Shown here one piece after another: positions 43,441 through 53,319 of a DNA stretch of 64,000 bases. Source of the stretch: Asanoa ishikariensis. GTDB lineage: Bacteria; Actinomycetota; Actinomycetes; Mycobacteriales; Micromonosporaceae. The notes beneath the pieces are model-generated. The model saw only the letters and a program-made list of their open reading frames with translations, had not been told where the DNA came from and searched no databases. Positions within the stretch are counted from its first letter, which is position 1. Each line of letters opens with the position of its first letter. A program made the position numbers and the translations under genes. The DNA lies in the NCBI RefSeq assembly GCF_900107455.1, contig NZ_FNQB01000006.1, positions 124,001 to 188,000 of the forward strand, given 5' to 3'.

Positions 43441-43589
43441 CGATCATCCTCCATCACGGGGGGAGCCGGGACGAGGGCACGCTATCGGTCTCGCGGGTTA
43501 TCCACATGACCCCTTTTCGGCCATCCACACCCGCCGCGATTCCCTACCATGAGCGACGCCCACGTAGCTCAGCGAGACGGGAGGGCTCG

Positions 43590-46500
43590 ATGTCGACGGT
43601 GTCCGTGCGCCGGCCGCCGCGCCGGCCCGCGCCCTCGATCCCCGGCGGCGAGCTGCGGGTCGAGGCCCCGCCGGAGCTGCCCCGGGCGACCGGCGGGCGC
43701 TGGCAGCAACTGATGCTGCTGTTGCCCATGCTCGGCGGCGGCGTCGCGATGGCGATGATGATGGGCCGGGGCGGCGGCGCGTTCTCCTATGTGGTCGGCG
43801 GCATGTTCGGCATCTCGTCGCTGGCGATGCTGGCCACGTCGTGGGGCTACGGCGGCCCGCGCAAGGCCGAGCTCGTCGCGGCCCGCCGCGACTACCTCCG
43901 CCACCTGTCGTTGCTGCGCGGGCAGGCCCGGGCCACCGTCGCGCGGCAGCGCACCGGCCTGTTCTATCGGCATCCCGACCCTTCGCGGCTGTGGTCCACG
44001 GTCGACAGCCATCGGTTGTGGGAGCGGCGCCCGGCCGACAGCGACTTCGCCGTGGTCCGGGTCGGCATCGGGCCCCAGTCGCTGGCCACCGCACTCGTCC
44101 CACCGGTGAGCCGGCCGCCCGACGACCTAGAGCCGATGACCGCCGGCGCGTTGCGGCGCTTCCTGGACGCGTACTCCGTGGTGCCTGACCTGCCCGTGGC
44201 GCTGTCGATGCGGGGCTTCGCCCGCGTGCACGTGCGGGGCTCGCCGGCCCTGGTCCGGGCTCTGCTGGCCCAGTTGGTGACGTTCCACGCGCCCGACGAC
44301 CTCGTCGTGGCGGTCGCCGCCGGCCCCGGCCGCCGCGCTGACTGGGAGTGGGTCAAGTGGCTGCCGCACGCCCGGCATCCCGCCCGGTCGGACGCGCTGG
44401 GCCCGGTGCGGCTGGTCGCCGACACGGTGGCCGGGCTGGAGCGCCTGCTCGACGGGATCTCCGCGCACCTGGTCGTGGTGGTCGACGGCGCCGGGCCGGC
44501 CCGGTTCTCCGGCACCGACGGGCTGACCGTCGTCGAGGTCGACGGCACACCGCCGCGGCTGGTGGACCCGTCGACCGTGGTGCTGACCCGTCGGCCCGAC
44601 GGCACGCTGGAGACGACCACGACCGACGGCGTGGCCGTGGTGGGTGTCGCCGATGGGCTCGACGTGGCCTCCGCGTCGGCGTTGGCTCGACGACTCGCGC
44701 CGCTGCGGCTGGCCGGCCCGGCCGGCGGCTCCCCGTTGCCGGCGGCGGACGTTGGCCTGCTCGGGGTGGCCGAGCCCGACGCGTGGACGGTCGCCGAGGG
44801 GTGGGCGCCGCGGCCGCCGCGCGACCAGCTCCGGGTGCCGATCGGGGCGGCCGGGGACGGGAGCCCGGTCGAGCTCGACCTCAAGGAGTCGGCACTCGAC
44901 GGCATGGGGCCGCACGGCCTGCTGATCGGCGCCACGGGATCCGGCAAGTCGGAGCTGCTCAGGACGTTGGTGCTCGGGCTGGCGGCGACGCACTCGTCCG
45001 AGGACCTCAACGTCGTCCTCGTCGACTTCAAGGGCGGCGCGACGTTCGCGAGCCTCGACCGGCTGCCGCACACCGCCGCGCTGATCACCAACCTGGCCGA
45101 CGAGTTGCACCTGGTCGACCGGATGGTCGACGCGGTCAACGGCGAGCTGATCCGCCGGCAGGAGCTGCTGCGCCGGGCCGGCAACTACGCGAGCCGGCGC
45201 GACTACGAGCAGGCCCGGGCGGCCGGCGCACCGCTGGCGCCACTGCCGTCACTGTTGGTCGTCTGCGACGAGTTCTCCGAGCTGCTGTCCGCCAAGCCCG
45301 ACTTCATCGACCTGTTCGTGCAGATCGGGCGGCTGGGTCGGTCGCTCGGCGTGCACCTGCTGCTGGCCTCCCAACGCCTCGAAGAGGGCCGGCTGCGTGG
45401 CCTGGACACCCATTTGTCGTACCGGATCGGGTTGCGCACGTTCTCGCCGTTCGAGTCGCGGGCCGTGCTCGGTGTCCCGGACGCCTACGAGCTGCCCAGG
45501 GCGCCCGGCCACGCCTATCTCAAGGCCGGGACCGATCCGCTGCGCCGGTTCCGGGTCGCCTACGTGTCGGGTCCGGTTCGGCCTGCCCCCGCACCCAGCA
45601 CCGGTCCGCTGGTCCTCCCTTTCACGACCTCGCCGCTTTTGTCATCCCCCGCCGTGCCGGCGCCCGGCGGCCCCAGCCTGCTCGACGCGCTGGTCGACCG
45701 GATCGCCGGGCAGGGTCCGCCGGCCCACCGGGTGTGGCTGCCTCCGCTGGCCTCGCCGGCGACGTTTGACGAGGTGCTCGGGCCGCCCGTGGTGGTGCCG
45801 GGCCGCGGCCTGACGTTCGCCAACCCCGAGCTGCACGGCGCGCTCCAGGTCCCGGTCGCGGTGGTCGACCGCCCGCTCGACCAGCGCCGCGACCTGCTCT
45901 GGTTCGCCCTCGACGGCGCGGCCGGGCACGTCGCGGTCGTCGGCGCGCCGCGCAGCGGCAAGTCCACCGCGTTGCGCACGCTGGTCTGCGGTCTGGCGCT
46001 GGCGCACACCCCGGCCGAGGCGCGCTTCTACTGCCTCGACTTCGGCGGGGGCACCCTGGCCACGCTGCGGGACCTGCCGCACGTCGGCGGGGTGGCCGGC
46101 CGGCTCGACCCGGCCGCGGTCCGCCGCACGGTCGGCGAGCTGGGCACCCTGCTCGCGTCACGTGAGGGCTGTGCTTCGAGCGGCGAGCCGCACGTCTTCC
46201 TGGTGGTCGACGGCTGGTCGACGCTGCGCTCCGAGTTCGACGACCTCGAGCCGGTGGTCACCGACCTGGCCGGGCGCGGCCTGGCGTACGGCATCCACGT
46301 CCTGGCCTCGGCCAACCGCTGGCTCGACCTCCGCCCGGCCACCCGCGACCTGTTCGCCGCCCGCCTGGAGCTACGCCTCGGCGACCCCAGCGACTCGGTC
46401 ATCTCCCGCCAGGCCGCCGCCGGGGTGCCCGCCGACTCCCCCGGCCGCGGCATCACCAGCGAGGGGCTCCACCTGCTGACCCTCAGTCCGGCGCTGACCG

Positions 46501-47312
46501 GCGACGTCCCGCTGGCCAAGGCCGTGGCGGCCGCGTGGGCCGGGCCGCCCGCCCCGCCGGTCCGGCTGCTGCCGCCCGCGGTCCCGTACGCCGATCTCGA
46601 CCAGACGGCGACCACCGGCCTGACCCTGCCGATCGGCATCGCCGAGGCCGACCTGGGCCCGGTGGCGGTCGACTTCGCGGCCGACCCACACTTCGTGCTT
46701 TTCGGCGACCAGGAATGCGGCAAGACGTCGTTCCTGCGTGCTCTGGCCGCCACTGTCACGCACCGCTTCACGCCTTCGCAGGCGCGCCTGATCGTCGTCG
46801 ACTATCGCCGCAGCCTGCTGGGAGCGGTCGAGACCGACCATCTGATTGGGTACGGCACCGCCGCAGGCGACACTTCGGAGCTGATCGAGTCGGTGGCCGG
46901 CTACATGCGGCGCCGGCTGCCGCCGCCCGATGTCACGCCCGCGCAGTTGCACGCTCGGAGCTGGTGGACCGGCCCCGAGCTGTTCGTGCTGGTCGACGAC
47001 TACGACCTGGTCGCGGCCGCGCCCGCCAACCCGCTGCTCGCCCTGGTGGAGTTCCTGCCGCAGGCCCGCGACATCGGGCTGCACCTGGTGCTGACCCGAC
47101 GCACCGGCGGCGCGGCCCGGGCGCTCTACGACCCGATCGTCCAGCGGCTCCGCGAGCTCGCCACGGCGGGCCTGGTGATGTCCGGCGACGCCGACGAGGG
47201 CCCGTTGGTCGGCTCGGTCCGGCCCGGCCCGCTGCCCGCCGGCCGCGGCCGCCTGGTCACCCGCAAGACCGGCACCCGGCTCGTCCAACTCGCCCATCTG
47301 CCCGCACCCTGA
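43590..47312 (+). CDS. eccC: Type VII secretion ATPase EccC (fused EccCa-EccCb)
   Basis: The 1240-residue motor of the type VII system. Two membrane segments (about residues 33-75, LMLLLPMLGGGVAMAMMMG and SYVVGGMFGISSLAMLATSW) precede three FtsK/SpoIIIE ATPase domains. Their Walker A motifs are GATGSGKS (about 447), GAPRSGKS (about 784) and GDQECGKT (about 1038); partner Walker B strands are LLVVCDEFSELL, VFLVVDGWSTL and LFVLVDDYDLV. All three P-loops retain the lysine. The ATG at 43590 has GGGAGGG upstream; longer in-frame sequence lacks conservation. Confidence 0.93.
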   Translation: MSTVSVRRPPRRPAPSIPGGELRVEAPPELPRATGGRWQQLMLLLPMLGGGVAMAMMMGRGGGAFSYVVGGMFGISSLAMLATSWGYGGPRKAELVAARRDYLRHLSLLRGQARATVARQRTGLFYRHPDPSRLWSTVDSHRLWERRPADSDFAVVRVGIGPQSLATALVPPVSRPPDDLEPMTAGALRRFLDAYSVVPDLPVALSMRGFARVHVRGSPALVRALLAQLVTFHAPDDLVVAVAAGPGRRADWEWVKWLPHARHPARSDALGPVRLVADTVAGLERLLDGISAHLVVVVDGAGPARFSGTDGLTVVEVDGTPPRLVDPSTVVLTRRPDGTLETTTTDGVAVVGVADGLDVASASALARRLAPLRLAGPAGGSPLPAADVGLLGVAEPDAWTVAEGWAPRPPRDQLRVPIGAAGDGSPVELDLKESALDGMGPHGLLIGATGSGKSELLRTLVLGLAATHSSEDLNVVLVDFKGGATFASLDRLPHTAALITNLADELHLVDRMVDAVNGELIRRQELLRRAGNYASRRDYEQARAAGAPLAPLPSLLVVCDEFSELLSAKPDFIDLFVQIGRLGRSLGVHLLLASQRLEEGRLRGLDTHLSYRIGLRTFSPFESRAVLGVPDAYELPRAPGHAYLKAGTDPLRRFRVAYVSGPVRPAPAPSTGPLVLPFTTSPLLSSPAVPAPGGPSLLDALVDRIAGQGPPAHRVWLPPLASPATFDEVLGPPVVVPGRGLTFANPELHGALQVPVAVVDRPLDQRRDLLWFALDGAAGHVAVVGAPRSGKSTALRTLVCGLALAHTPAEARFYCLDFGGGTLATLRDLPHVGGVAGRLDPAAVRRTVGELGTLLASREGCASSGEPHVFLVVDGWSTLRSEFDDLEPVVTDLAGRGLAYGIHVLASANRWLDLRPATRDLFAARLELRLGDPSDSVISRQAAAGVPADSPGRGITSEGLHLLTLSPALTGDVPLAKAVAAAWAGPPAPPVRLLPPAVPYADLDQTATTGLTLPIGIAEADLGPVAVDFAADPHFVLFGDQECGKTSFLRALAATVTHRFTPSQARLIVVDYRRSLLGAVETDHLIGYGTAAGDTSELIESVAGYMRRRLPPPDVTPAQLHARSWWTGPELFVLVDDYDLVAAAPANPLLALVEFLPQARDIGLHLVLTRRTGGAARALYDPIVQRLRELATAGLVMSGDADEGPLVGSVRPGPLPAGRGRLVTRKTGTRLVQLAHLPAP

Positions 47313-47489
47313 CCCGGTCGAGCCCACCGAAAGAGCAGCGATCGATGGATCACGCTACGCACACGTCCGAGGTCAACAGGCCTGCACCTCGGACAATGGC
47401 GAACTGGTCGCACATTGTGTGTCCCGAACAGGTAGGACCTCGGGGTAACCTCCCAGCACAGGAACTTCCCGGGGTGAAAAGGCCGTGAG

Positions 47490-48878
47490 GTGACGAGGCT
47501 GACGCACCAACGCCGAAGCGCCGTCCCACGGCTAGGTGGGGCGGCTCTGGTCGCTATGGCCGCGACCCTGGCGCTGACGACCGCACCGCTGCCGATCCCA
47601 TCTGGCCAGTTCGGGCCGGTCAGCCACGGGCAGGCCGCTGCCCGCACGCCGATGCTGCCGATCCCGGCCGACTCGGTCCGCGACGAGCAGTGGCAGCTCG
47701 GTGAGCTGCGGGCCAAGAACGCCTGGCGCTACTCGACCGGCAGCGGCGTGATCGTCGCGGTGATCGACTCGGGCGTCGACGCCAGCCACGAAGACCTCGC
47801 CGGCCAGGTCCTGCCGGGCAAAGACCTGGTCAAAGAGGGCGGCGGCGACGGGCACACCGACCCGGTCGGCCACGGCACCACGGTCGCCGGCCTGATCGCC
47901 GGCCGCTCGGACGACGACGACGGCGTCATGGGCCTGGCCCCCAACGCCAAGATCCTCCCGATCCGCGTCCTCGACGCCGACAACCGCTACAGCGACGCGA
48001 TGATCGTGGCCCGCGCGGTCCGCCTGGCCGTCGACAGCGGCGCCAAGGTGATCAACCTGTCGCTAGGCGGCTCCGGCACCAGCCCGGCGCTCGCGGCGGC
48101 CCTCGACTACGCCTTCGCCCGCGACGTGGTCGTCGTCGCCTGCACCGGCAACGTGCTGCCGGAGGCGACCACCAACGTCTGGTACCCGGCCCGCGAGCCC
48201 GGCGTGATCGCCGTCGCCGGTCTGGAGAAGGAAACCGACGTCCTCTGGACGGGTTCGATCACCGGCAACGCGACCGTGCTGACCGCCCCCGCCACCGACC
48301 TGGTCGGTGCCAAGACCGGCGGCTTCTGGCGGGTCCGCGGCACCAGCTTCGCCGCACCCCTGGTGTCGGCCTCCGCCGCCCTGGTCCGCTCCCGCTGGCC
48401 CACAATGCGGGCCGGCGACGTAGTCAACCGCCTGATCAACACGGCCGACGACCTAGGCGCCCCCGGCCGCGACAACACCTACGGCTTCGGCCGGGTCGAC
48501 CCACTGGCCGCCCTGACCACCCAACTACCGGGCGTCGTGCGCAACCCCCTCGACGACGACAAGTCCCCGGGCGTGGCCGGCTTCGGCCGGGCACCAGGCC
48601 AGGGCACCGACGCGGTCACCGGCAGCGGCGCCCACGAGACCGGCACGACCGAGGGCGCATCGGGGGCGTCGGGCTCCGCCGCCCAACGCTCCGCGACCCC
48701 GACGGACCCGGCCCGCCCGATCGGCTGGCGGATAGCCGCGGCGGTCTCCCTGCTGGTCCTGGCCGCCGGCGTCGTCTTCGTCATCCTGTTCTCCCGGCAT
48801 CCGGCGATGGGTCTGTTGGCGGGGCGCTCGAATCGGTGGGCACGCTCCCGCACCCGCGAGCCGAAACACGGCCGCTGA
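47490..48878 (+). CDS. mycP: Type VII secretion mycosin protease
   Basis: A 462-residue subtilisin-family protease. A signal peptide is followed by the catalytic triad at Asp93 (VIVAVIDSGVD), His128 (VGHGTTVAG) and Ser286 (RGTSFAAPLVSA), with the oxyanion Asn in ACTGN. A Gly/Ser/Thr linker leads to a C-terminal membrane helix (AAVSLLVLAAGVVFVILF), the usual mycosin anchor. Mycosins stabilise ESX membrane complexes and cleave some substrates. GTG start at 47490. The 177 bp before it contain a 47-codon frame (47345) of doubtful reality. Confidence 0.93.
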   Translation: MTRLTHQRRSAVPRLGGAALVAMAATLALTTAPLPIPSGQFGPVSHGQAAARTPMLPIPADSVRDEQWQLGELRAKNAWRYSTGSGVIVAVIDSGVDASHEDLAGQVLPGKDLVKEGGGDGHTDPVGHGTTVAGLIAGRSDDDDGVMGLAPNAKILPIRVLDADNRYSDAMIVARAVRLAVDSGAKVINLSLGGSGTSPALAAALDYAFARDVVVVACTGNVLPEATTNVWYPAREPGVIAVAGLEKETDVLWTGSITGNATVLTAPATDLVGAKTGGFWRVRGTSFAAPLVSASAALVRSRWPTMRAGDVVNRLINTADDLGAPGRDNTYGFGRVDPLAALTTQLPGVVRNPLDDDKSPGVAGFGRAPGQGTDAVTGSGAHETGTTEGASGASGSAAQRSATPTDPARPIGWRIAAAVSLLVLAAGVVFVILFSRHPAMGLLAGRSNRWARSRTREPKHGR

Positions 48879-48902
48879 ACCCTCCCGCCGCCGCGGCTCT
48901 AG

Positions 48903-49275
48903 GGCCGGGAACTGAGTCTGAGACCACCCCGGTTGGCGATCAGGTCGTTCGGCACGCGCGCCGAGCATTCAGCGCGGCGGCGCAGAACCCCGGCCGCTTA
49001 GCTCCGCCGGGCCAGATCGTCACAGAACAGCTCCCTGGAGGCCTCAAGGCCGGGAACCGCCTCTGAGCCACGCCTGAGACCACCCCCGGTTGGCGGCCGG
49101 CTCGTTGGGCACGCGTCGAACGCGGCGTGCCGACCCCGAGCGCTTAGCCCCCGGCCAGGTCGTCACAACAGCTCCCTAGAGGCCTCAACGCCGGGAACCG
49201 CCTCTCGGCCACACCTGAGACCACCCCCGGTTGGCGGCCGGCTCGTTGGGCACGCGCCCGAACACCCCGCCCGAT
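48903..49275. repeat. Degenerate intergenic tandem repeat (about 140-156 bp, ~2.7 units)
   Basis: The 605-bp gap between mycP and the marP-type gene contains no supported gene. Three related units share CCGGGAAC, CTGAGACCACCCC (at 48918, 49074 and 49215), CGGTTGGCG and GCACGCG. The segments CTCCCT(G/A)GAGGCCTCAA occur between units. The second and third units are nearly identical at their start; the first is more diverged. A shorter repeat built on GTTGGTTGCCGC lies further right (about 49308-49360). Confidence 0.7.
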
Positions 49276-49483
49276 CCCTGGATCCACTCCACCAGCCGCC
49301 GGCGCGGCTTGGTTGCCGCAGGCCATCTAGCCGCCGGGCGAGTTGGTTGCCGCGGACCATCCAGCAGCTGGAGATTCTGGACGCCGATCAATCCGGGAAG
49401 GTGACGGCGCGTCCACTAGTTCCGGGTGGCACCCGGGCGGCCTGAGATCCACAACCCGCTCGACCGGCCCGCGACCGTTGCGG

Positions 49484-50662
49484 TTAGACGCACTCGCCGG
49501 TGGCGGTGGCCTTCGTGCGTTGGATGCCGGCCGTGGCTACCTTGGAGGCTTCGTCGGCGGTCACCGCGAACCCGGTGTTCCGGTCGTCCGCCGCGGCGGC
49601 GAAGATCACGCCCAGCACGGTGCCGTCCGGGGTGACCAGGGGGCCGCCCGAGTTGCCGCTGCGTACCAGCGCTCGGATTGTGTAGATCTCTCGGGTCACC
49701 TCGCCCGACTCGTAGATGTCCGGCCCGGTGATGTCGCCGACGTCGCGGATGCGGGCCGACTGGGCGTTGTAGGGACCGTCCAGCGGGTAGCCCAGCACGA
49801 TCGCGTCGGCTTCGGCGCGAGCCAGGTTTCGGGCGAACGGCATCACCGGGGCTTCGAGGTCGGGCACGTAGATCACGGCCAGGTCCCGGTTGGGGTCGTA
49901 GACGACCACCCGGCCGCTCTCCCGATCGCCGTTGACCTCGATCGACACCCGGTCGGTGCCGGCCACCACGTGGGCGTTGGTCATCACGCGCTGCGGGGCG
50001 TACACGAAGCCGGAGCCCTCGATGCGCCGACCGCAACTCTGAGCGGACCCGAGCACCTTGACCACGGATCGCTTCGAGTTGATGACGACCTGGGAGTTGG
50101 CGAGCGCCGGGTCGGGCGCCGCGACCTCGCGGGCGCGGGTCGCGGTCAGCCCACCGAACACGTCCGGGAACCCCCGGGTGTCGACGGTGTCTCGCAGCGA
50201 CTCGGAGAGGGCCTGCGCCTGCTCCGGCAACACCTTGTCGACACCGTCGAGCAGCGCGCTGTTGCGTACGGAGCTCGCCAGCCAGGGCACCGACGAGGAC
50301 CCGAGCGGCACGGCCACCAACCAGGCGACGATCAGCACGGCCAGCGTCGAGACCACCGCGCCGCCGGCGTCGTCGACCCGGCGGCCGACATGGCTCGTGA
50401 TCGCATGCCGAAGGCGGGCGCCGACCCAGCCGGTGAGCGCCTGGCCAAGCACGGCGAGCCCGAAAATGGCGACCAAAGAAATGACGACGCGAATCGCGCC
50501 GTCAGCAAAGCGTTGGGCCACCAGCGGCCCGACCTGGAGCCCGATCAGGGCACCGCCGAAGAACCCGCAGAAGGACAAGGCCCCGATCACGAAACCCTGC
50601 CGGTAGCCGCTGATGGCGAAGACAACCATCAGCAGAACCAGGACAAGGTCGACGGCGGACAC
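49484..50662 (-). CDS. marP: MarP-type membrane serine protease
   Basis: A 392-residue protein with four N-terminal membrane segments in a CvpA-like arrangement (VDLVLVLLMVVFAISGYRQG onward) and a periplasmic trypsin-like domain. Counting from the GTG at 50662, the triad is His231 (MTNAHVVAG), Asp260 (NRDLAVIYVP) and Ser338 (VRSGNSGGPLV). Cys210 and Cys391 match the positions of the disulfide known in Mycobacterium tuberculosis MarP, which protects against acid and oxidative stress. The mature length also matches (about 397). The earlier GTG at 50755 adds non-conserved sequence. Confidence 0.92.
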   Translation of the reverse strand: MSAVDLVLVLLMVVFAISGYRQGFVIGALSFCGFFGGALIGLQVGPLVAQRFADGAIRVVISLVAIFGLAVLGQALTGWVGARLRHAITSHVGRRVDDAGGAVVSTLAVLIVAWLVAVPLGSSSVPWLASSVRNSALLDGVDKVLPEQAQALSESLRDTVDTRGFPDVFGGLTATRAREVAAPDPALANSQVVINSKRSVVKVLGSAQSCGRRIEGSGFVYAPQRVMTNAHVVAGTDRVSIEVNGDRESGRVVVYDPNRDLAVIYVPDLEAPVMPFARNLARAEADAIVLGYPLDGPYNAQSARIRDVGDITGPDIYESGEVTREIYTIRALVRSGNSGGPLVTPDGTVLGVIFAAAADDRNTGFAVTADEASKVATAGIQRTKATATGECV

Positions 50663-50902
50663 CCTGACAGGGTACGGGCGTCCGGCCACCCATGCCCCCG
50701 CCCTGCGCGACTCGGCGACCCCGTCAGTGGTTGCGACACCGTCGAATAGGGACACTCAACCATCAGACGGATAAGTCGGACCCATGGCTGCTTGGCCGGA
50801 TCATCCGATGGCCCGACCGCAAGGCGGCGGGAAGGGCAGAGCGGGTGGGGTAGGCGATCCGCAAAATGCGGCTCGACGGCTGGGCCGGCCATCGGACCGC
50901 CG

Positions 50903-51016
50903 CCAGCCCGAGCGAACGCGGCCAGCCCGAGCGAACGCGGCCAGCCCGAGCGAACGCGGCCAGCCCGAGCGAACGCGGCCAGCCCGAGCGAACGCGGCCA
51001 GCCCGAGCGAACGCCG
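50903..51016. repeat. 19-bp minisatellite, six units
   Basis: Six head-to-tail copies of CCAGCCCGAGCGAACGCGG, the first five identical and the last with one change. They lie in the 377-bp gap (50663-51039) after the NUDIX gene and before marP; the rest of the gap shows no gene. Perfect conservation of units suggests recent expansion. Confidence 0.9.
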
Positions 51017-51039
51017 CCTAGGTGACCAGAACGACGGCG

Positions 51040-51825
51040 CTAGGGCTGCTCGTCGGCGTCCGCGGTCGCGGCCGGGGGTGGGGTGGTGGGTGGCAGGTCG
51101 GCGATTCGGTCCTGCGGCCATGGGCGCGTCCAGCCCGCCATGTCCAGCAGCGTCGACAGCACGCCCGCGGTGAAGCCCCACACCAGCATTCCGCGTACCT
51201 CGAAGGCCGGACCTATCCAGCCGCTCGGGTGGCGCAGCCGTAGGCGGTTTGCCGGGTCGGTCAGTTCGGCTACCGGCAGCCGGGCGACGTGGGCCACCTC
51301 GCCCGGGTCGCGTGGGGCTACCGGGTGTGGGCGGTGCCACCACGCCAGCACCGGGGTGACCAGGAAGTCGCTTGCCGGGATCCACAGCGTCGGCAGCTCG
51401 GCCAGGAGCGTGACGCTGCTCGGGTCCAGGCCGACCTCCTCGTCGGCCTCGCGCAAAGCGGTGGCCGCCGGGTCGGCGTCGCCGGGGTCGGCTACGCCGC
51501 CCGGGAAGGCGGGCTGGCCGGCGTGGTTGCGCAGCGTTGCCGCTCGTTGCAGCACCAGGATGTCGGGACCGCCGCCGTCGGGTTCCTCGCCCAGGAGAAC
51601 CAGCACGGCGCTGTCGCGGCCGCCCTCGTCCGGGGTTGGCAGGCGGGTGAAGTCTTCCGCCCGGGATCGGTGGAGGCGGGTCAGCAGCGGCGCGAACCAG
51701 TCCGGCAGCGCCAGCTCGCCGGCCGAGGGCCGGCGTCGGGCACCTACCCCGTCGGGTAGGGCGTCTGGGAACAGCCTTGGGCCGCCGGTCGGCGCGCCTC
51801 CGTTGTCCCAGATTCCGTCAGCCAA
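51040..51825 (-). CDS. NUDIX hydrolase, CoA-pyrophosphatase-like
   Basis: A 261-residue protein with a NUDIX-type core: SAVLVLLGEE, AGQPAFPGGVADPGD and the box end ALREADEEVGL. The layout and the FPGG-(x)-DPxD segment resemble NudL/NUDT7 CoA pyrophosphatases, which trim coenzyme A and acyl-CoAs. The first acidic box position is a Gly here, so activity should be checked. Start is taken as the TTG at 51825, 8 nt inside the upstream gene, since no ATG or GTG precedes the conserved part. The substrate is inferred from family resemblance. Confidence 0.8.
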   Translation of the reverse strand: MADGIWDNGGAPTGGPRLFPDALPDGVGARRRPSAGELALPDWFAPLLTRLHRSRAEDFTRLPTPDEGGRDSAVLVLLGEEPDGGGPDILVLQRAATLRNHAGQPAFPGGVADPGDADPAATALREADEEVGLDPSSVTLLAELPTLWIPASDFLVTPVLAWWHRPHPVAPRDPGEVAHVARLPVAELTDPANRLRLRHPSGWIGPAFEVRGMLVWGFTAGVLSTLLDMAGWTRPWPQDRIADLPPTTPPPAATADADEQP

Positions 51826-52456
51826 CCGGGACCGCCACCCCGAGCTTTTGCTGCACCAGGTCGGTCAAAGCCGCTTCGTCCAGCGCAGTGCCGTTGTAGA
51901 GGTGGACCACCTTGCCCGCCTTGTCGACGAACAGGGTGACCGGGATGCCGGCCTGCTTGAGGGCGATGCGGACCTGCTCGCCCTGGTCGTAGACGCTCGG
52001 GTAGCTCAGCCCGAACTCGCTGACCATGTCTTCGCCGTTGGAGCGGATGTCGCGGGTGTCGACGCCGAGGAAGTGGACCAGGCCCGTCGTGCGTTTCGCG
52101 ACGGCGTCGACCGCCGGTAGCTCGGCGCGGCAGGGCTCGCACCACGAACCCCACAGGTTGACCACGGCCGGGCCGCGGACGTCGGCCAGCCGAAGGTTGC
52201 CACCGCCGAAGCACGGCAGCGACGCGGTCGGGAGTTTGACCGAGGTGGGCGCGCCCGAGCGAGCGTCGGTGGACTCCCGCGGTGGTGCGGTCAACGACTG
52301 GCAGTCAGCGAACGACAGCTTGGGTGGCGCCGCCGAGCCGACCGGCGCGGCATCGGAGCCCGACGAGGACGACGAGCGGTTGGAACACGAGCGCACGCCG
52401 ATGCCCGCGAGCAGGCCGAGGACCAGCAGGACGACGAGCGGTAGGTAGCGCTTCAC
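51818..52456 (-). CDS. TlpA/ResA-like membrane thioredoxin
   Basis: A 212-residue exported thiol-disulfide protein. An N-terminal membrane segment ([20 protein letters not shown]) and a Ser-rich linker are followed by a thioredoxin fold with the active site [15 protein letters not shown] and the cis-proline region [13 protein letters not shown]. Two extra cysteines precede the fold. Probably a reductant or oxidant of extracytoplasmic cysteines, for example in cytochrome c maturation; no ccs genes are adjacent. The GTG at 52456 overlaps the nth stop by 4 nt. Confidence 0.88.
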   Translation of the reverse strand: MKRYLPLVVLLVLGLLAGIGVRSCSNRSSSSSGSDAAPVGSAAPPKLSFADCQSLTAPPRESTDARSGAPTSVKLPTASLPCFGGGNLRLADVRGPAVVNLWGSWCEPCRAELPAVDAVAKRTTGLVHFLGVDTRDIRSNGEDMVSEFGLSYPSVYDQGEQVRIALKQAGIPVTLFVDKAGKVVHLYNGTALDEAALTDLVQQKLGVAVPVG

Positions 52457-53241
52457 GGGACGTCCGCCGCGAACGCCTGCTGCGGGACGACCGACGGGTC
52501 GATGCCGACGGCCTCTGCCAGCTCCGCTGCCCGCGGGCCCTTGAGCAGCTTGGCCGCCTCGACGGGATCGGTCGGGCCGGTGCCGTAGGACGGGCAGAGC
52601 TTGGCCAGGGTGCATGCACCGCAGGCCGGCTTGCGGGCGTGGCAGACCCGCCGGCCGTGGAAGATCACGCGGTGGGAGAGCATCGTCCAGTCGCGCTTCG
52701 GGAACATGGCGCCGATGGCGAACTCGATCTTGACCGGGTCGGTCTCGGTGGTCCAGCGCCACCGGCCGACCAGCCGCTGGAAATGCGTGTCGACGGTGAT
52801 GCCCGGAACGTCGAACGCGTTGCCCAGGATCACGTTGGCCGTCTTGCGCCCGATGCCCGGCAGGCTCACCAGGTCGGTCAGCTTGGCCGGCACCTGGCCG
52901 TCGAACCGCTCGACGAGCTGCTGGCCGAGCTTCATCACCGAGTCGGTCTTGTTGCGGAAGAAGCCGGTCGGCTTGAGTGTGACCTCGAGCTCGGCCCGGT
53001 CGGCAGCGGCGTAGTCGGCCGCCGTCGGATATTGCGCGAACACCTTCGGCGTGACTTCGTTGACCTTCTTGTCAGTGGCCTGCGCCGACAGGATCGTCGC
53101 CACCGCGAGCTCCAGCGGGTTGCGGAAATCCAGCTCGCAGTGCGCGTCCGGATGCGTCTCCGCCAGGATGCGCCCCATCCGGCGAGCCCGCCGCGTGCGC
53201 CCGAGCTCGGTCTCCGCGTCGAAGGCGGCTGTCCTAGTCAC
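52453..53241 (-). CDS. nth: Endonuclease III
   Basis: A DNA glycosylase/AP lyase for oxidised pyrimidines in base-excision repair. Visible are the helix-hairpin-helix [17 protein letters not shown] with the catalytic lysine region, VDTHFQRL with the conserved Asp, and the iron-sulfur cluster C-x6-C-x2-C-x5-C in [17 protein letters not shown]. The GTG at 53241 gives 262 residues; an upstream TTG would add ten residues of no evident value. Ribosome binding site is weak. Coupled to the thioredoxin gene downstream. Confidence 0.95.
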   Translation of the reverse strand: MTRTAAFDAETELGRTRRARRMGRILAETHPDAHCELDFRNPLELAVATILSAQATDKKVNEVTPKVFAQYPTAADYAAADRAELEVTLKPTGFFRNKTDSVMKLGQQLVERFDGQVPAKLTDLVSLPGIGRKTANVILGNAFDVPGITVDTHFQRLVGRWRWTTETDPVKIEFAIGAMFPKRDWTMLSHRVIFHGRRVCHARKPACGACTLAKLCPSYGTGPTDPVEAAKLLKGPRAAELAEAVGIDPSVVPQQAFAADVP

Positions 53242-53319
53242 GTGCAAAAGACTATTCCGCGCGTACGACAACCCGTCGCCGCCATCCGCCCGATCCGGAA
53301 ACCGGGCGGACCACCGCCG

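Noticed and set aside
47345-47488. 47-codon frame (MDHATHTSEVNRP...) before mycP
   Set aside because: The ribosome binding site is weak, no recognisable domain or membrane segment is present, and the sequence more likely forms the mycP leader and promoter.
50903-51016. Short regular repeats resembling a CRISPR array
   Set aside because: The 19-bp units are directly adjacent with no spacers, and no cas gene is present. It is a minisatellite.
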